A stretch of 64,000 bases of DNA. It comes from Mucilaginibacter pedocola (GTDB lineage: Bacteria; Bacteroidota; Bacteroidia; Sphingobacteriales; Sphingobacteriaceae). Below are positions 29,001-38,088 of the stretch, piece after piece; position 1 is the first letter of the stretch; each line of letters starts with the position of its first letter. Below the pieces are notes generated by a model. It was not told the DNA's origin. It saw nothing but the letters and a program-made list of their open reading frames with translations, and searched no databases. The DNA is taken from contig NZ_MBTF01000012.1 in assembly GCF_002013915.1 (NCBI RefSeq), positions 558,001-622,000 of the forward strand, written 5' to 3'. The position numbers and the translations under genes are program-made.

Positions 29001-30821
29001 ACCATTTGGCGAGCGGCTGTCCGGCGGTTTCACCGTTACCTGCAAAAGCAAAGGGCGGCCCTCGCGCTTAATGCGCACGTTAGTAAGGTGTGCCTTTTTC
29101 CCCTCCTTCCAGGCTTTGCGTATAGCGGTATTGAGCACAATAGAAACTTCCTTGCCCACCATATTCAGTATGTTGAGGTCGAGTTTCTTCTCGGGCATCA
29201 TCAAAAAACGGTTGAAGTTGCCTATGGTTTCGTGTACGATGTAGCTTTTATCTATAAATATCCCCACCGGGCCAAACTCCTCAACTACCAGATCGCGAAA
29301 CTCTTCATCGGCGGTTTTGGGTGCTTCGGTATTTTTAAAGGCTATGCGTTTATCGGTGTATTTCAGGCTGGGCGATACCGAAGTATAGGTATGGTGCAAC
29401 CCGTAGCTGATGGTGCCCGAGCGCTGGTATATTTTCCATTTGCTGCTAATTTCGGTTACGCCTTCTTTAATACTCGCTGCATTTTCGCTCGAACCTAAAA
29501 ACAGGTAACCCTCCTTATTAAGCGCGTAATGGAAGGTAGCTATCACCTTTTGTTGCAACAGGTTATTCATGTAAATGAGCATGTTGCGGCAGGTAACCAG
29601 GTCGTTTTTGATGAAGGGTGGCGATTTAATAACGTTGTGCCTGGCAAACACAATTTGTTTGCGAATGCCGGGCAGCACCGAGTAACCCTTATTATCTTTA
29701 ATAAAATATTTTTTGAGGTATTGCGAAGGTATCTCTTTAGCAACCGACAGTGGGTAGCTGTTACGCGCAGCAACCTCAATGCTCGATTCATCTACATCGG
29801 TAGCAAATATTTTTATCTCGAGGTTTTTATCGCTGCGTGCTACTACTTCGTTCAGCAATATGGCAATGGAGTAAGCCTCCTCGCCGGTGCTACAGGCGCA
29901 AACCCATACCTTCAGTATATCGCCGTCGTTTTTGTTTTTGATGATGTTGGGGATAACTTCCTTCTCCAGTAATTCAAAGGCTGGCCTGTCACGGAAAAAG
30001 CTGGTCACGCCAATTAAAAAATCTTTGGCCAGCAGTTTCACTTCTGCCGGTTCGTTGTGCAGCAGGTTTACGTAATCGTCCAGATTCACCATTTCAACCG
30101 CAGCCATACGGCGGGTTATGCGGCGCAGTATGGTGGGCGTTTTATAAAGGTTAAAATCCTGCCCGCTGCTTTTTGATACAAGGTGGAAAATATCGTTCAG
30201 GTGCCCGTCGTCAAAGCTGCTTTCTTCTATCTGCGGGATATGGCTTTGGTGCACATAGTTGTATACCTCTACATGCATTTTTGAAGGAGGCAATATAAAA
30301 TCGGCATTGCCCGATGTGATGGCGCTATTGGGCATGCCATCGAATTTGGCGGTGGCCGGCTCTTGTACGATCACCATACCGCCGCACTCTTTAATGGCCT
30401 CTATGCCCTTGGTGCCGTCGGTACCTGTACCTGAGAGTATAACCGCAATGGCCTTCTCGCGCTTCTCTTTCGCCAGTGTAAACAAAAAGGTATCGATAGC
30501 CGTGTTAGGCGATTTATCCTTCACCTTATCCGCCAGTTTAAGCTTATGCCCGCGTATGGTCATCAGCTTTTTATTAGGGATAATGTATACGCAATCGCGC
30601 TGTAGGGTAACATCGTTGGCGGCCTCGTACACCTTCATGTGGGTGTGTTTAGATACCAGCTCAACCAGCAGGCTTTTATAATCGGGCGAGAGGTGTTGTA
30701 TCACTACAAAGGTGAAGCCCGAATTGGCGGGCATATGGTCGAAAAACTCATGGATAGCCTCCAAACCGCCTGCCGATGCCCCTATCGCTATAATAAAGCG
30801 GTCGGACGGTTTGCTTTCCAT
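26019..30821 (-). CDS. CheB-CheR-multi-PAS histidine kinase
   Basis: This 1600-residue signalling protein has a CheB-like methylesterase (about 8-185; triad in GASAGG, IQHLSPD and GTGTDGTKG). A CheR-like methyltransferase follows (about 205-475; VWVCACSTGEEAYS, ATDVDESS, CRNMLIYM). Next comes a heptad coiled coil built on repeated NEEL units (about 640-735) and several PAS/PAC units (about 740-1390). The end is a HisKA domain (SHELKTPITSLKGS) and a HATPase (NAIKYS, DFGIGVP, GLGLGL). No receiver domain is attached. CheB/CheR may act on the coiled coil or on a partner; this is unproved for the family. The ATG at 30821 is chosen over a TTG at 30848. It lies 35 bases after the phytochrome gene in one operon, so a red/far-red input is likely (inference). 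Confidence 0.9.
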   Translation of the reverse strand: MESKPSDRFIIAIGASAGGLEAIHEFFDHMPANSGFTFVVIQHLSPDYKSLLVELVSKHTHMKVYEAANDVTLQRDCVYIIPNKKLMTIRGHKLKLADKVKDKSPNTAIDTFLFTLAKEKREKAIAVILSGTGTDGTKGIEAIKECGGMVIVQEPATAKFDGMPNSAITSGNADFILPPSKMHVEVYNYVHQSHIPQIEESSFDDGHLNDIFHLVSKSSGQDFNLYKTPTILRRITRRMAAVEMVNLDDYVNLLHNEPAEVKLLAKDFLIGVTSFFRDRPAFELLEKEVIPNIIKNKNDGDILKVWVCACSTGEEAYSIAILLNEVVARSDKNLEIKIFATDVDESSIEVAARNSYPLSVAKEIPSQYLKKYFIKDNKGYSVLPGIRKQIVFARHNVIKSPPFIKNDLVTCRNMLIYMNNLLQQKVIATFHYALNKEGYLFLGSSENAASIKEGVTEISSKWKIYQRSGTISYGLHHTYTSVSPSLKYTDKRIAFKNTEAPKTADEEFRDLVVEEFGPVGIFIDKSYIVHETIGNFNRFLMMPEKKLDLNILNMVGKEVSIVLNTAIRKAWKEGKKAHLTNVRIKREGRPLLLQVTVKPPDSRSPNGYTLVMFSETKAEPVKEGIVLPPVDTHGQGEYLMEMEAELSETRINLQMAIEEMETTNEELQSSNEELLSANEELQSGNEELQSLNEELHTLNTEHQLKIKELVELNDDLDNYFRSTDIGQIFIDANLRIRKFNPAAIKMVNLIEADIGRPINHISSNILADNLVNDLHTVLAKNKVVEKEITLKNGTNNLMRILPYIRKDKQVDGAVISFIDISVITELNNIISGVFNASASAILAFREMGGGNKPKDYKCIAFNQSALTLVGKTKEDMNTQPSIRDFEELMAPLSFEQYAKVAEGGKPLQAEIQTVSNKYFQLLGAKMNDGFVLSLTDITIRKNAEQKLKNNYNELITAREGLRNLNHQLEDKVQERTQKLTESEERFKLVSKATNDTIWDWNLVSNTMWRSENFTAMFGYERDEASNTMDFWFGKVHPDDRRKVEEGVFRAINKHEENWSAEYRVQKADGSYAVILDRGSILEDELKTPYRVVGSIIDITRLVETERRLNTSESRFRKVFESNMIGMLFATLDGEVLETNDAFLNMLGYKSGEPASKTLNWKYITPKQYLDVSYWAVKQLKENGVCPPFEKQYYKKDGSTVSVLMGSALLEEDNRLTSVSYIIDITKQKEAERVRQELQGLVQKQQEEFSNIFSNAPALITIRRGKELRYEFVNKAFVEFDGREHYIGLTMAEVHPELAGSELLEIERQVYESGQPYYGNSQPIKKLGWQTAGRAERWFDLVYTPVFADNGQVDGIAFFGFEVTELVEARSAAEELMQKKDEFMSIASHELKTPITSLKGSLQIVQRMLAKADDANPMSRFIDKASSQTDKLTGLVSDLLDVTRIQAGKMPLNPTTFNAVAMVSDCVDEVKAQQPNQKLIFHTDCDVDVTADKTRLEQVIHNFLTNAIKYSPGADTVLISCTMQDGQFRVAVKDFGIGVPEDKQPYLFDRFYRVQESSTHFSGLGLGLFISAEIVKRHNGQIGIESAPGEGSTFWFTIPLD

Positions 30822-30856
30822 AAATTCTATATTACTCGCCTTTGCCAAAATATCTG

Positions 30857-32368
30857 TTATAAATTTCGGGTGGTAAACTCATACACCAAACTGCGCATGT
30901 TTTCGGCCACCCTAATGTGTTGTTCGCTCCATGGCCGCGCCGTGTTGCGCACGGTTTGCTGCCACAATTTAAACGAATTACGCGGGTGATAGTTCTTACC
31001 ATCCGGTTCAAAATTTATTGCTTTATCCGGATCGCCGCCCCAGTTAATGGTTTTCACCAACTCGGGCCTGAAACAGATGATATACTCGCCATTCTCTGCA
31101 TCCACCGGTATGGCCAATGCACCGCTTGCTTCTGCTGCATAGGGCAAGGCATCATCATATATCAAAGGCAACTCGTCGGTTACAAACACGCGGCCGGCAT
31201 GTTTGTTTTGCAGCCAAAGCACCATGTTCTCTATAAAGGCCGCATCGGGCGCTTCGCCAAGCGTGTGTTGCCTGCCGTTTAAAACGGCTACCACGCCCCC
31301 TGCGCCAAACAATTGCATCAGGTTGGGTTTGTCGGGATTCAATAGCCCTTCTACCAAATCGTTATCAGCATAAACTGCAGCTGCCAGGCCGGTTTGCATG
31401 CGCTGCAATTCGGCTTCTTCTTCAAATGTTTCTTTATACAATATGGCCGTTACCTTGTTTGATATTACCGACGACAACAACTCGCAAACCGAACAAAGCT
31501 CGAGGCTGAGGTAGCGCGGGGTAAGGTGGTGGCAGGCAATAAGCCCCCAAAGCTGCTCGTGGTATATTACCCGGATGGACATGGAAGCCTGCACGTTCAT
31601 ATTCTTCAGGTACTCCAGGTGCACTGCCGCAACGCCACGCAGGTTGCAACCGGCCATATCCGTAAACGAGCGGGTTTGCGGGTTAATTACCGGGTAAAGC
31701 CTCACGGGTTTAAAATCCCTGTCGGGGATAAGCCTGTAGGGGTTTTGCAGATACAACTGCCGGGCCTGTTTGGGTATATCCGATGCCGGGAAGGTATGGC
31801 CCAGGTAATTCTCCAGCCCTTCTACTTTCTCTTCGGCTATCACCGTTCCGTTCCAGTCGGCATCAAAGCGGTACATCATAATACCATCAAAACCGGTTAG
31901 CTTACGCAGTTCGGCAATGGCTATCTGGCTTAGCTGTTCAACGCTGTTTGCCTGCTCAATGGCGGCAATAGCGTATTTTATATCCTCGAAAACATTGGTG
32001 AATGAGCGCTCGCCGTTGGCATCGGGCTTTTCCAGCTCCAACAGCAGGCTATCTTCCCTGAAATGGGCAAGGGCCGACATATTTTGCCCGCCAAACGGCA
32101 GCGTGAAAGGTATTTTGTTCCTTATTTTGTCGGCAAAGCCTTTTTGCAGTTTGGCTATGGCGGCAGCATCGGTGTAGTTACCAAGGGGCGAATCAATAAT
32201 ATCATCAAGCGCTACGCCAAGCAATTCGGCAACATTTTCGCTCACCTGTATTATCGAGAGTGTTTCGCGTGCTACAACTACCAAGTAACCATAATCCTGT
32301 ATAACGTTGATGTGGCTAAGCGGCAAGCTTCCGCAAAAATCCGAATCGTAATTTTTTAGTGCAGCCAT
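30857..32368 (-). CDS. Bacteriophytochrome photosensory protein (PAS-GAF-PHY, no kinase)
   Basis: This 503-residue soluble protein shows the bacteriophytochrome photosensory core. Residue Cys12, in FCGSLPLSH, sits where bilin-binding Cys lies in bacteriophytochromes. PAS covers about 15-115. GAF covers about 135-300 with FPASDIPKQARQLYL (the PASDIP motif), LRGVAAVHLEYLKNM and LWGLIACHH. PHY covers about 310-500. A histidine kinase output is missing; the protein ends after PHY. It would bind biliverdin and switch between red- and far-red-absorbing forms. The output is probably the kinase encoded next in the operon. No heme oxygenase gene is seen in the window. Confidence 0.88.
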   Translation of the reverse strand: MAALKNYDSDFCGSLPLSHINVIQDYGYLVVVARETLSIIQVSENVAELLGVALDDIIDSPLGNYTDAAAIAKLQKGFADKIRNKIPFTLPFGGQNMSALAHFREDSLLLELEKPDANGERSFTNVFEDIKYAIAAIEQANSVEQLSQIAIAELRKLTGFDGIMMYRFDADWNGTVIAEEKVEGLENYLGHTFPASDIPKQARQLYLQNPYRLIPDRDFKPVRLYPVINPQTRSFTDMAGCNLRGVAAVHLEYLKNMNVQASMSIRVIYHEQLWGLIACHHLTPRYLSLELCSVCELLSSVISNKVTAILYKETFEEEAELQRMQTGLAAAVYADNDLVEGLLNPDKPNLMQLFGAGGVVAVLNGRQHTLGEAPDAAFIENMVLWLQNKHAGRVFVTDELPLIYDDALPYAAEASGALAIPVDAENGEYIICFRPELVKTINWGGDPDKAINFEPDGKNYHPRNSFKLWQQTVRNTARPWSEQHIRVAENMRSLVYEFTTRNL

Positions 32369-32649
32369 TTAATTAGGTATTTACGGCGTTGTAACCGGAT
32401 GCCGGGCCTGCGGGTGAATAACGGGCGCAACTAACAGGTAAAACAAGGCAGAAGTATTGGGCTAAAGTAGTGTTTTCTTTTTAAGAAACAATTTAATTGG
32501 AAACAACATTTGGGAATACTCAGCCAAATAAAGCTTTTATGCGAGCTGCTGTTAGTGACAGGCAGGCTTTTAAGCAGGAGTGTGCGCAAACGCTCCTCCA
32601 AACAATTAAATTTATTTACAGTTAATTAATATATCAACAACACACAGCC

Positions 32650-33753
32650 ATGGCAACACTAACGTTAGAAAAAATTGCCGCCAGGGGCTACGGAGCCTCG
32701 GGCAACCTGGTGGGCGGCGAAACGCTGAAACCCATAAAGTTCGAGCGGGATGCTCCGAAAGATAACGAAGTGCTGATTGAAGTACTTTATTGCGGTGTTT
32801 GCCACTCGGATGTGCACCAGGTAGAGAACGACTGGAAAAACACCATTTACCCCTGCGTACCTGGCCACGAAGTAATTGGCCGCATAACCTATGCAGGCAG
32901 CGCGGTTACTAAGTTTGCCGAGGGTGAAATTGTTGGCGTGGGCTGTATGATAGATAGCTGCCGCAGCTGCAGCGCCTGCCGCGATGGCGAAGAACAGTTT
33001 TGCGAAGGCCCGCACGGCCCTACCATGACGTATAACGGCTACTTTAAACCCGATGCATCTGAATATAATACCTACGGCGGCTACTCTACCAACTTAGTAG
33101 TTCCCGAAGACTTTTTGTTGAAGATACCTGATGCTCTTGATATACGCAAAGCCGCTCCTATACTTTGCGCAGGCATTACTACCTATTCGCCCCTGAAACA
33201 CTGGAACGTTAAACCCGGCGACAAAGTAGCTATTGCAGGCATAGGCGGTCTTGGCCACATGGCCGTAATGATAGCCAAAGCCATGGGTGCCGAAGTTACC
33301 GCCATAACCACCCATGAAGACAAACGGAAGCTGGCAGGAGAATTGGGTGCCGATAAAGTTATCGTATCCGACAATAAGGCCGAAATGAAACGGCACGAAA
33401 AGTACTTCAACTTTATTTTAGTTACCATCCCCGATGCCTTTGACGTGAACCCCTACGTTTGCCTGCTGCGCCGCCGTGGCTCGCTGGTTACCGTGGGCTT
33501 ATTGGCACCTTATAAAACACCCGTGAATAATATGGATGTGGCCAGCCAGGGGCGCAGCATAGGCGGCTCACTCATAGGCGGTATTGCCGAAACACAGGAG
33601 GTGCTAAACTTTTGTGCCGAACACAACATCCTCCCCCATGTAGAGATGATAGAGATGGAGGATATAAACGATGCCTTTGAAAAACTGAAAGACGACGATG
33701 TGCGCTTTAGGTACGTGATAGATATGCGGGCATTTACGGCGAAAAACGTTTAA
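32650..33753 (+). CDS. Zinc-dependent alcohol dehydrogenase (MDR family)
   Basis: This 367-residue cytoplasmic enzyme is of the medium-chain class. The catalytic zinc site is in YCGVCHSDVHQVENDW and PGHEVIGR. The structural zinc cysteines are CRSCSACRDGEEQFC. The Rossmann motif is GIGGLGHMAVMIAKAMGAEV. The cinnamyl-alcohol-dehydrogenase/YahK-like branch fits best, with NADPH likely. It is monocistronic: 281 bases of spacer before it and a hairpin-rich spacer after it. Confidence 0.92.
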   Translation: MATLTLEKIAARGYGASGNLVGGETLKPIKFERDAPKDNEVLIEVLYCGVCHSDVHQVENDWKNTIYPCVPGHEVIGRITYAGSAVTKFAEGEIVGVGCMIDSCRSCSACRDGEEQFCEGPHGPTMTYNGYFKPDASEYNTYGGYSTNLVVPEDFLLKIPDALDIRKAAPILCAGITTYSPLKHWNVKPGDKVAIAGIGGLGHMAVMIAKAMGAEVTAITTHEDKRKLAGELGADKVIVSDNKAEMKRHEKYFNFILVTIPDAFDVNPYVCLLRRRGSLVTVGLLAPYKTPVNNMDVASQGRSIGGSLIGGIAETQEVLNFCAEHNILPHVEMIEMEDINDAFEKLKDDDVRFRYVIDMRAFTAKNV

Positions 33754-33799
33754 ACACAGCTTACGATTTAACTCACCCGGCCGACGCTATTGCTGGGCC

Positions 33800-33900
33800 A
33801 CCCTCTCTCCGTAAAGGGAAAGAGGGTAAGCTTCATTCCCTGTTCTTCCAACCGCTTTGAGAAGCAGAGAGGGGCGACGCCCGCGAATTGCGGGCCGTCA
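33800..33900. repeat. Intergenic palindromic repeat element
   Basis: Two hairpins lie between the dehydrogenase and the kinase gene: ACCCTCT pairing with AGAGGGT (33800-33827) and GACGCCCGC pairing with GCGGGCCGTC with one extra C (about 33876-33899). The AGAAGCAGAGAGGGG linker between them is of the kind often found in Bacteroidota intergenic repeats. The first hairpin could also act as the terminator of the dehydrogenase gene. Confidence 0.55.
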
Positions 33901-34036
33901 GGGTGAGTAAAATCGGGTCAAAAACCATTATTCCTCTGTTTTAATTGTTGTTTTAACACGCCTGTTTGGAGTAATTTGTGCAAACACCTATATTTAGGGC
34001 GCATTCTCGCCCCGGAGTGCACACACATCTACTTTT

Positions 34037-36385
34037 ATGAAACCCAGGTTGAACCGGAATTTGCAGATCGGCTATGGCTCTGCCATATTTATTATGGCTG
34101 TTATTGCTGTATTCTCGTACACTACCCTTCGTAATTTATTGGCCAGCAATAAGGCCGTTGCGCACAGCAACGAAGTAATAAGCAAACTGGAAAAAGCCCT
34201 CTCGGTAATGAAAGATGCTGAAACCGGGCAGCGAGGTTACCTGCTTACCAACGAGAAAAGTTTTCTGGAACCTAACCAGGGCTCTTACGAAAAAGCCCAA
34301 AGCCTGGTAAATGAAGTAAAAGGGCTGACCGCCGACAATCCTGTTCAACAACAAAATATAGATGAACTGAATAAGGTGCTGTTAGAAAGGATGAACATCC
34401 TGCAAGCCATCATCAAAAAGAAAGAAAACAAACAACCCATTACCTTGGCCGACCTTAACGGCAGCAAAGCCGCTATGGATGCCCTGCGCGTGGCTGCCGA
34501 CAAAGCCGAAGATGCCGAACAGCTTTTACTGGAACAACGCAATGCCGAACTACAACGCTATGCCCGCTTTACACCTCCCGTGTTCCTGATAGGTATTGGC
34601 ATTGCCCTCATCATCGTATGCTTCTCTTATATCAGCGTAACGGCTGATGTGCGTGAGAAAGACCGGCTGCAAAAGGTATTGCAATTTAAAGAGCAGGAAA
34701 CCGCAGCCTTTAATGAAGAACTTACGGCTTCTAACGAAGAACTGGAAGCCACCAACGAAGAATTGGAGGCCACACGCGATGAACTTTCACTTGTAAATGC
34801 ATCGCTGGAAGACCGCGTAGAACAGCGCACTAAGGAATTGCAAGAAAGCGAAGAAGAAACACAGGCGCTTAACGAGGAACTAACGGCCATAAACGAGGAG
34901 CTGGCCGCAACGAACGAAGAATTGGCGGCCGCCAACGAAGAAATGCTGGCAACCAACGAAGAGCTTGCCCGTAACCGCGAGGAATTACGCAAAAGCGAAG
35001 CCCTGTTTAAATCGATAGCCGTTAATATCCCTAACTCGCTCATTATTGTTATTGATAATAACCAGCGCATTTTAGGCTTGGAGGGCGACCTGATGGAAGA
35101 ACTTGGCTTTGAAGGGCAGCATAATACTGGTAAGCTGTTAAGCGAGGTATTAGAAACACAACGATATGCATCAACCCGCCACCTTTACAGGCGCCTTACC
35201 AGCGGTGAGCGCTTCACTGTAGAACGCCAGGGGCTTAATGGCAATGCCTTCAGGGTTGATTTTGTACCCTTATTCGATGCTGCCGGCCTGCAATATGCAG
35301 GGCTGATCATCGCCCTTGATATTTCGGACGTTAAACAAGCCGAAGAGCGCAGTGCCAAACTGGCGGCCATCGTCGATTCGTCCGACGATGCCATCATTGG
35401 TAAAACCTTAGACGGTATTATTACCAGCTGGAATGCCGGTGCCAGGCGCATCTTTGGGTATAGTGAAGAAGATATGGTGGGCCAGTCTATCCTGAAACTA
35501 ATACCAACCGACAGGCACGACGAAGAACCCGCCATTATAGCGCGCATACGCGCAGGCGAACGAGTGGAGCATTTTGAAACCATCCGCGCAAAAAAAGACG
35601 GGCAACTGATCGATGTTTCGCTCACCATATCGCCGGTACGGAACCCGCAGGGCGACATTATAGGTATATCAAAAATATCGCGCGATATATCAGAGAAAAA
35701 GCGCGATGAGATGCGCAAGAACGATTTTATCGGCATGGTGAGCCACGAACTGAAAACACCGCTGACATCGCTCACCGCGCTTATACAGGTGGCCAACATG
35801 AAGCTGAAGAACAGCGACGATAAATTTTTATCGGGCGCTATGGATAAAGCCAATGTGCAGGCCCGCAAAATGGCCAACATGATAAACGGTTTCCTGAACA
35901 TCTCGCGCCTCGAATCGAGCCAGATACAGATAGACCGTGAAACATTCGACCTGGAAAAACTGATAGAAGGCAACATCCGCGAAACCGAACTTACTACCAG
36001 CGGCTACACTTTCTTATTCACTCCCGGCGATGCCATAAACGTATATGCCGACCACGATAAGATCGGTTCGGTAATATCTAACCTGCTAAGCAATGCTGTA
36101 AAATACTCGCCAAAAGGCACCAGCATCGAAATAAAATGCGAACGAACGACCAAAGGTGCATTGGTAAGTGTACGGGATGAAGGCATGGGTATCAGCCTGG
36201 CAGACCAACCCAAACTATTCGATAGGTTTTACCGGGTTGAAGGCGAACAAACCCGTCACATTTCGGGCTTTGGCATAGGCCTTTACTTAAGTGCCGAGAT
36301 AATTAAACGCCACGACGGGCGTATTTGGGTAGAGAGCGAGCCGGGCAAAGGTGCTACCTTTTCATTCGTTATTCCGGCGGTATAA
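34037..36385 (+). CDS. CHASE3-PAS histidine kinase
   Basis: This 782-residue inner-membrane kinase has membrane helix 1 (about 11-31), a periplasmic CHASE3 helical sensor (about 40-175; MKDAETGQRGYLLTNE) and membrane helix 2 (about 182-202). A long coiled coil of repeated NEEL heptads follows (about 215-330), then two PAS units (about 335-440 and 443-560; DDAIIGKTLDGIITSWN). The end is HisKA with the phosphorylated His in MVSHELKTPLTSLTAL and a HATPase (NLLSNAVKYSPK, FGIGLYLS). The coiled coil matches in style that of the CheB/CheR kinase. A lone receiver gene lies convergently 319 bases downstream and may be its partner (inference). Confidence 0.92.
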   Translation: MKPRLNRNLQIGYGSAIFIMAVIAVFSYTTLRNLLASNKAVAHSNEVISKLEKALSVMKDAETGQRGYLLTNEKSFLEPNQGSYEKAQSLVNEVKGLTADNPVQQQNIDELNKVLLERMNILQAIIKKKENKQPITLADLNGSKAAMDALRVAADKAEDAEQLLLEQRNAELQRYARFTPPVFLIGIGIALIIVCFSYISVTADVREKDRLQKVLQFKEQETAAFNEELTASNEELEATNEELEATRDELSLVNASLEDRVEQRTKELQESEEETQALNEELTAINEELAATNEELAAANEEMLATNEELARNREELRKSEALFKSIAVNIPNSLIIVIDNNQRILGLEGDLMEELGFEGQHNTGKLLSEVLETQRYASTRHLYRRLTSGERFTVERQGLNGNAFRVDFVPLFDAAGLQYAGLIIALDISDVKQAEERSAKLAAIVDSSDDAIIGKTLDGIITSWNAGARRIFGYSEEDMVGQSILKLIPTDRHDEEPAIIARIRAGERVEHFETIRAKKDGQLIDVSLTISPVRNPQGDIIGISKISRDISEKKRDEMRKNDFIGMVSHELKTPLTSLTALIQVANMKLKNSDDKFLSGAMDKANVQARKMANMINGFLNISRLESSQIQIDRETFDLEKLIEGNIRETELTTSGYTFLFTPGDAINVYADHDKIGSVISNLLSNAVKYSPKGTSIEIKCERTTKGALVSVRDEGMGISLADQPKLFDRFYRVEGEQTRHISGFGIGLYLSAEIIKRHDGRIWVESEPGKGATFSFVIPAV

Positions 36386-36430
36386 GCATCCGAACACATC
36401 ACGCGGGGGATAGTTGCCAATCCACCATGC

Positions 36431-36677
36431 GTTCCGAGGGAACGCCGCTCATTTTATTATGGCCACTGCTACCAACCAAACATCCCTATGGGATGAAAAA
36501 AGATTGTTCCATCGCAACGTTTCGTTGGTAGACACTATTTGCTACCGATCTTTCACTCCTCTGGGGTGGTTTTGACTTAATAGCATTGTCTTACAGGATA
36601 AAAAAAAAGAACCTTCCGTAGGAAGGGCTGGTTGGTAGAAAAATAACAAATTCAATTTCTACGTTCCATAGCAACGT
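36431..36677. repeat. Cluster of short hairpins and repeats in a 319-base spacer
   Basis: The spacer 36386-36704 holds small palindromes with 3-base loops: GTTCCGAGGGAAC (36431), CATCCCTATGGGATG (36481) and CCTTCCGTAGGAAGG (36612), plus a weaker one near 36554. CTACCAACCA near 36469 is repeated inverted as TGGTTGGTAG near 36629. TTCCATCGCAACGT near 36507 recurs as TTCCATAGCAACGT near 36664. No coding frame is convincing. The pattern is that of a Bacteroidota dispersed intergenic element, possibly a structured transcript. Confidence 0.6.
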
Positions 36678-36704
36678 CTGATGTGAACTATGCTATCGGC
36701 TCCT

Positions 36705-37070
36705 TTAAGCGGCACTAAGCGCATTTTTAACTGCATTCAGCAACACATCTACATCAAATGGTTTAGCTACATAACCATCAGCTTTGGCGGCTTCGGCTGT
36801 TTGTGGTAAATTGTGTGTGGCCGATATCAGCAATACTTTGAGGTGCTGTGTTTTGGGGCTGGTTTTAAGTTGATAACAAATATCACGGCCCATTTTCCCA
36901 TCCAACCAATTATCAATAAGCAGCAAGTCGGGCGGGTTTTTCTCCACCTCGAACAAGTCAGTCACATCCTTGCCTATCTTCACAAGGTAACCTGCATCCC
37001 TTAGTATTAAATTGATAAGGGTTAGTATCTCCTGGTCATCATCAATGACCATAATGGTTTGCTGGGCCAT
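36705..37070 (-). CDS. Single-domain response regulator (receiver only)
   Basis: This 121-residue protein is one CheY-like receiver. The acidic pocket is VIDDDQE near residue 9, the phosphorylated Asp is in LLLIDNWLDGKMG near 53, the switch residue is in LLISATH near 82, and the conserved Lys is in GYVAKPFDVD. There is no output domain, so it would signal by protein contact or act as a phosphate relay. The nearest kinase gene is the CHASE3 kinase; pairing is a guess. Confidence 0.9.
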   Translation of the reverse strand: MAQQTIMVIDDDQEILTLINLILRDAGYLVKIGKDVTDLFEVEKNPPDLLLIDNWLDGKMGRDICYQLKTSPKTQHLKVLLISATHNLPQTAEAAKADGYVAKPFDVDVLLNAVKNALSAA

Positions 37071-37185
37071 TCGTTAGTTTAAATTACAGCGCAATTTAAT
37101 TAATCTTAGCTTTAAACCAACCCTTGTTGATATTTTAGAATGAAACTAAATGAGCATTTAAAATAATTTTGAAAACCGCCCCTAA

Positions 37186-38004
37186 TTAATCGCCAATGGC
37201 TTTTTTACGCGCCGCAATTTCTTTTAGCAGGAGCGGAAAGGCCGGCGTGGCCATGCCCCCATGATCAAAACCCTGCAGCTGAAACAGGCGCGTAGCCTTA
37301 TGCCCGGCCAGTTTCATCATGCGTGCCATGTAAGCGTTCTCTTCGTAGCGGCCCAGTAGTTCCATCTCGGCGTCGCCGGTGATCAGCAGCATAGGTGGCG
37401 CATCGGCTCGCACCCAATAAAGCGGGGCGTATTCATCAATAGTGGGCTGGGTATCTTTTATGCCATGCTCCTGCCTGATGGTGAAGTGTGTTATGCACTG
37501 CCCGCTGAAGGGTATCAGTTCGGCTATCCTGTTGGCATCTATATCGTATTTTGCCAGATATTTTTTGTTGAGGGTGATCATCATGGCCAGGTAGCCGCCG
37601 GCCGAGTGCCCCGAAAGGTATATCTGTTTATCGCTGCCGCCGTATTGGGTTATGTGGTTAAATGCCCAGGCGACCGCAGCCGCTGCGTCTTCTATATAGG
37701 CAGGGCCTTTTGCCTTTGGCGATAGCCTGTACCCTACCCCTATCACCGCGTATCCTTTTTCCATTAAAGCTTGCGGAATTTCCTTACCCCCGCCGGTTAA
37801 ACCACCTCCATGGAACCATACTATGGTAGCGAAACCTTTTGCATCTTTTGGGTAATACAAATCAAGTTTGCATTGGGAGTTGATGTAGGCATCTTGCTTA
37901 TTTACGCTCTCTGCGTAATATTGAATGCCTTTTTTGGCAACATAAGTTTGCTGGGCCTTTGTGGTGAAAGGTATAAGTAATAGCAGGAAGATGAGTTTTT
38001 TCAT
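37186..38004 (-). CDS. Exported alpha/beta hydrolase, acetyl-esterase-like
   Basis: This 272-residue protein has a signal peptide (KKLIFLLLLIPFTTKAQ) and the hormone-sensitive-lipase/BD-FAE type fold. It shows the oxyanion motif VWFHGGGLTGG, the nucleophile elbow YLSGHSAGGYLAMM, the acid Asp in LLITGDAEMEL, and the catalytic His in LQGFDHGG. All three catalytic residues are present. The family removes acyl groups from glycans or small esters; the natural substrate is unknown. It is a single gene. Confidence 0.85.
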   Translation of the reverse strand: MKKLIFLLLLIPFTTKAQQTYVAKKGIQYYAESVNKQDAYINSQCKLDLYYPKDAKGFATIVWFHGGGLTGGGKEIPQALMEKGYAVIGVGYRLSPKAKGPAYIEDAAAAVAWAFNHITQYGGSDKQIYLSGHSAGGYLAMMITLNKKYLAKYDIDANRIAELIPFSGQCITHFTIRQEHGIKDTQPTIDEYAPLYWVRADAPPMLLITGDAEMELLGRYEENAYMARMMKLAGHKATRLFQLQGFDHGGMATPAFPLLLKEIAARKKAIGD

Positions 38005-38088
38005 GGTTATAGTTAGTAAAAGCCAAGATAGGGCAATAATTATAAAGTGCTATTAGAGACGGGCCGATTTGGTGTAACAAGTTGGTTA

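Noticed and set aside
34627..35976. Ser-rich minus-strand open frames opposite the CHASE3 kinase
   Set aside because: Low-complexity Ser/Arg composition is the mirror of the NEEL repeats and of common codons on the other strand.
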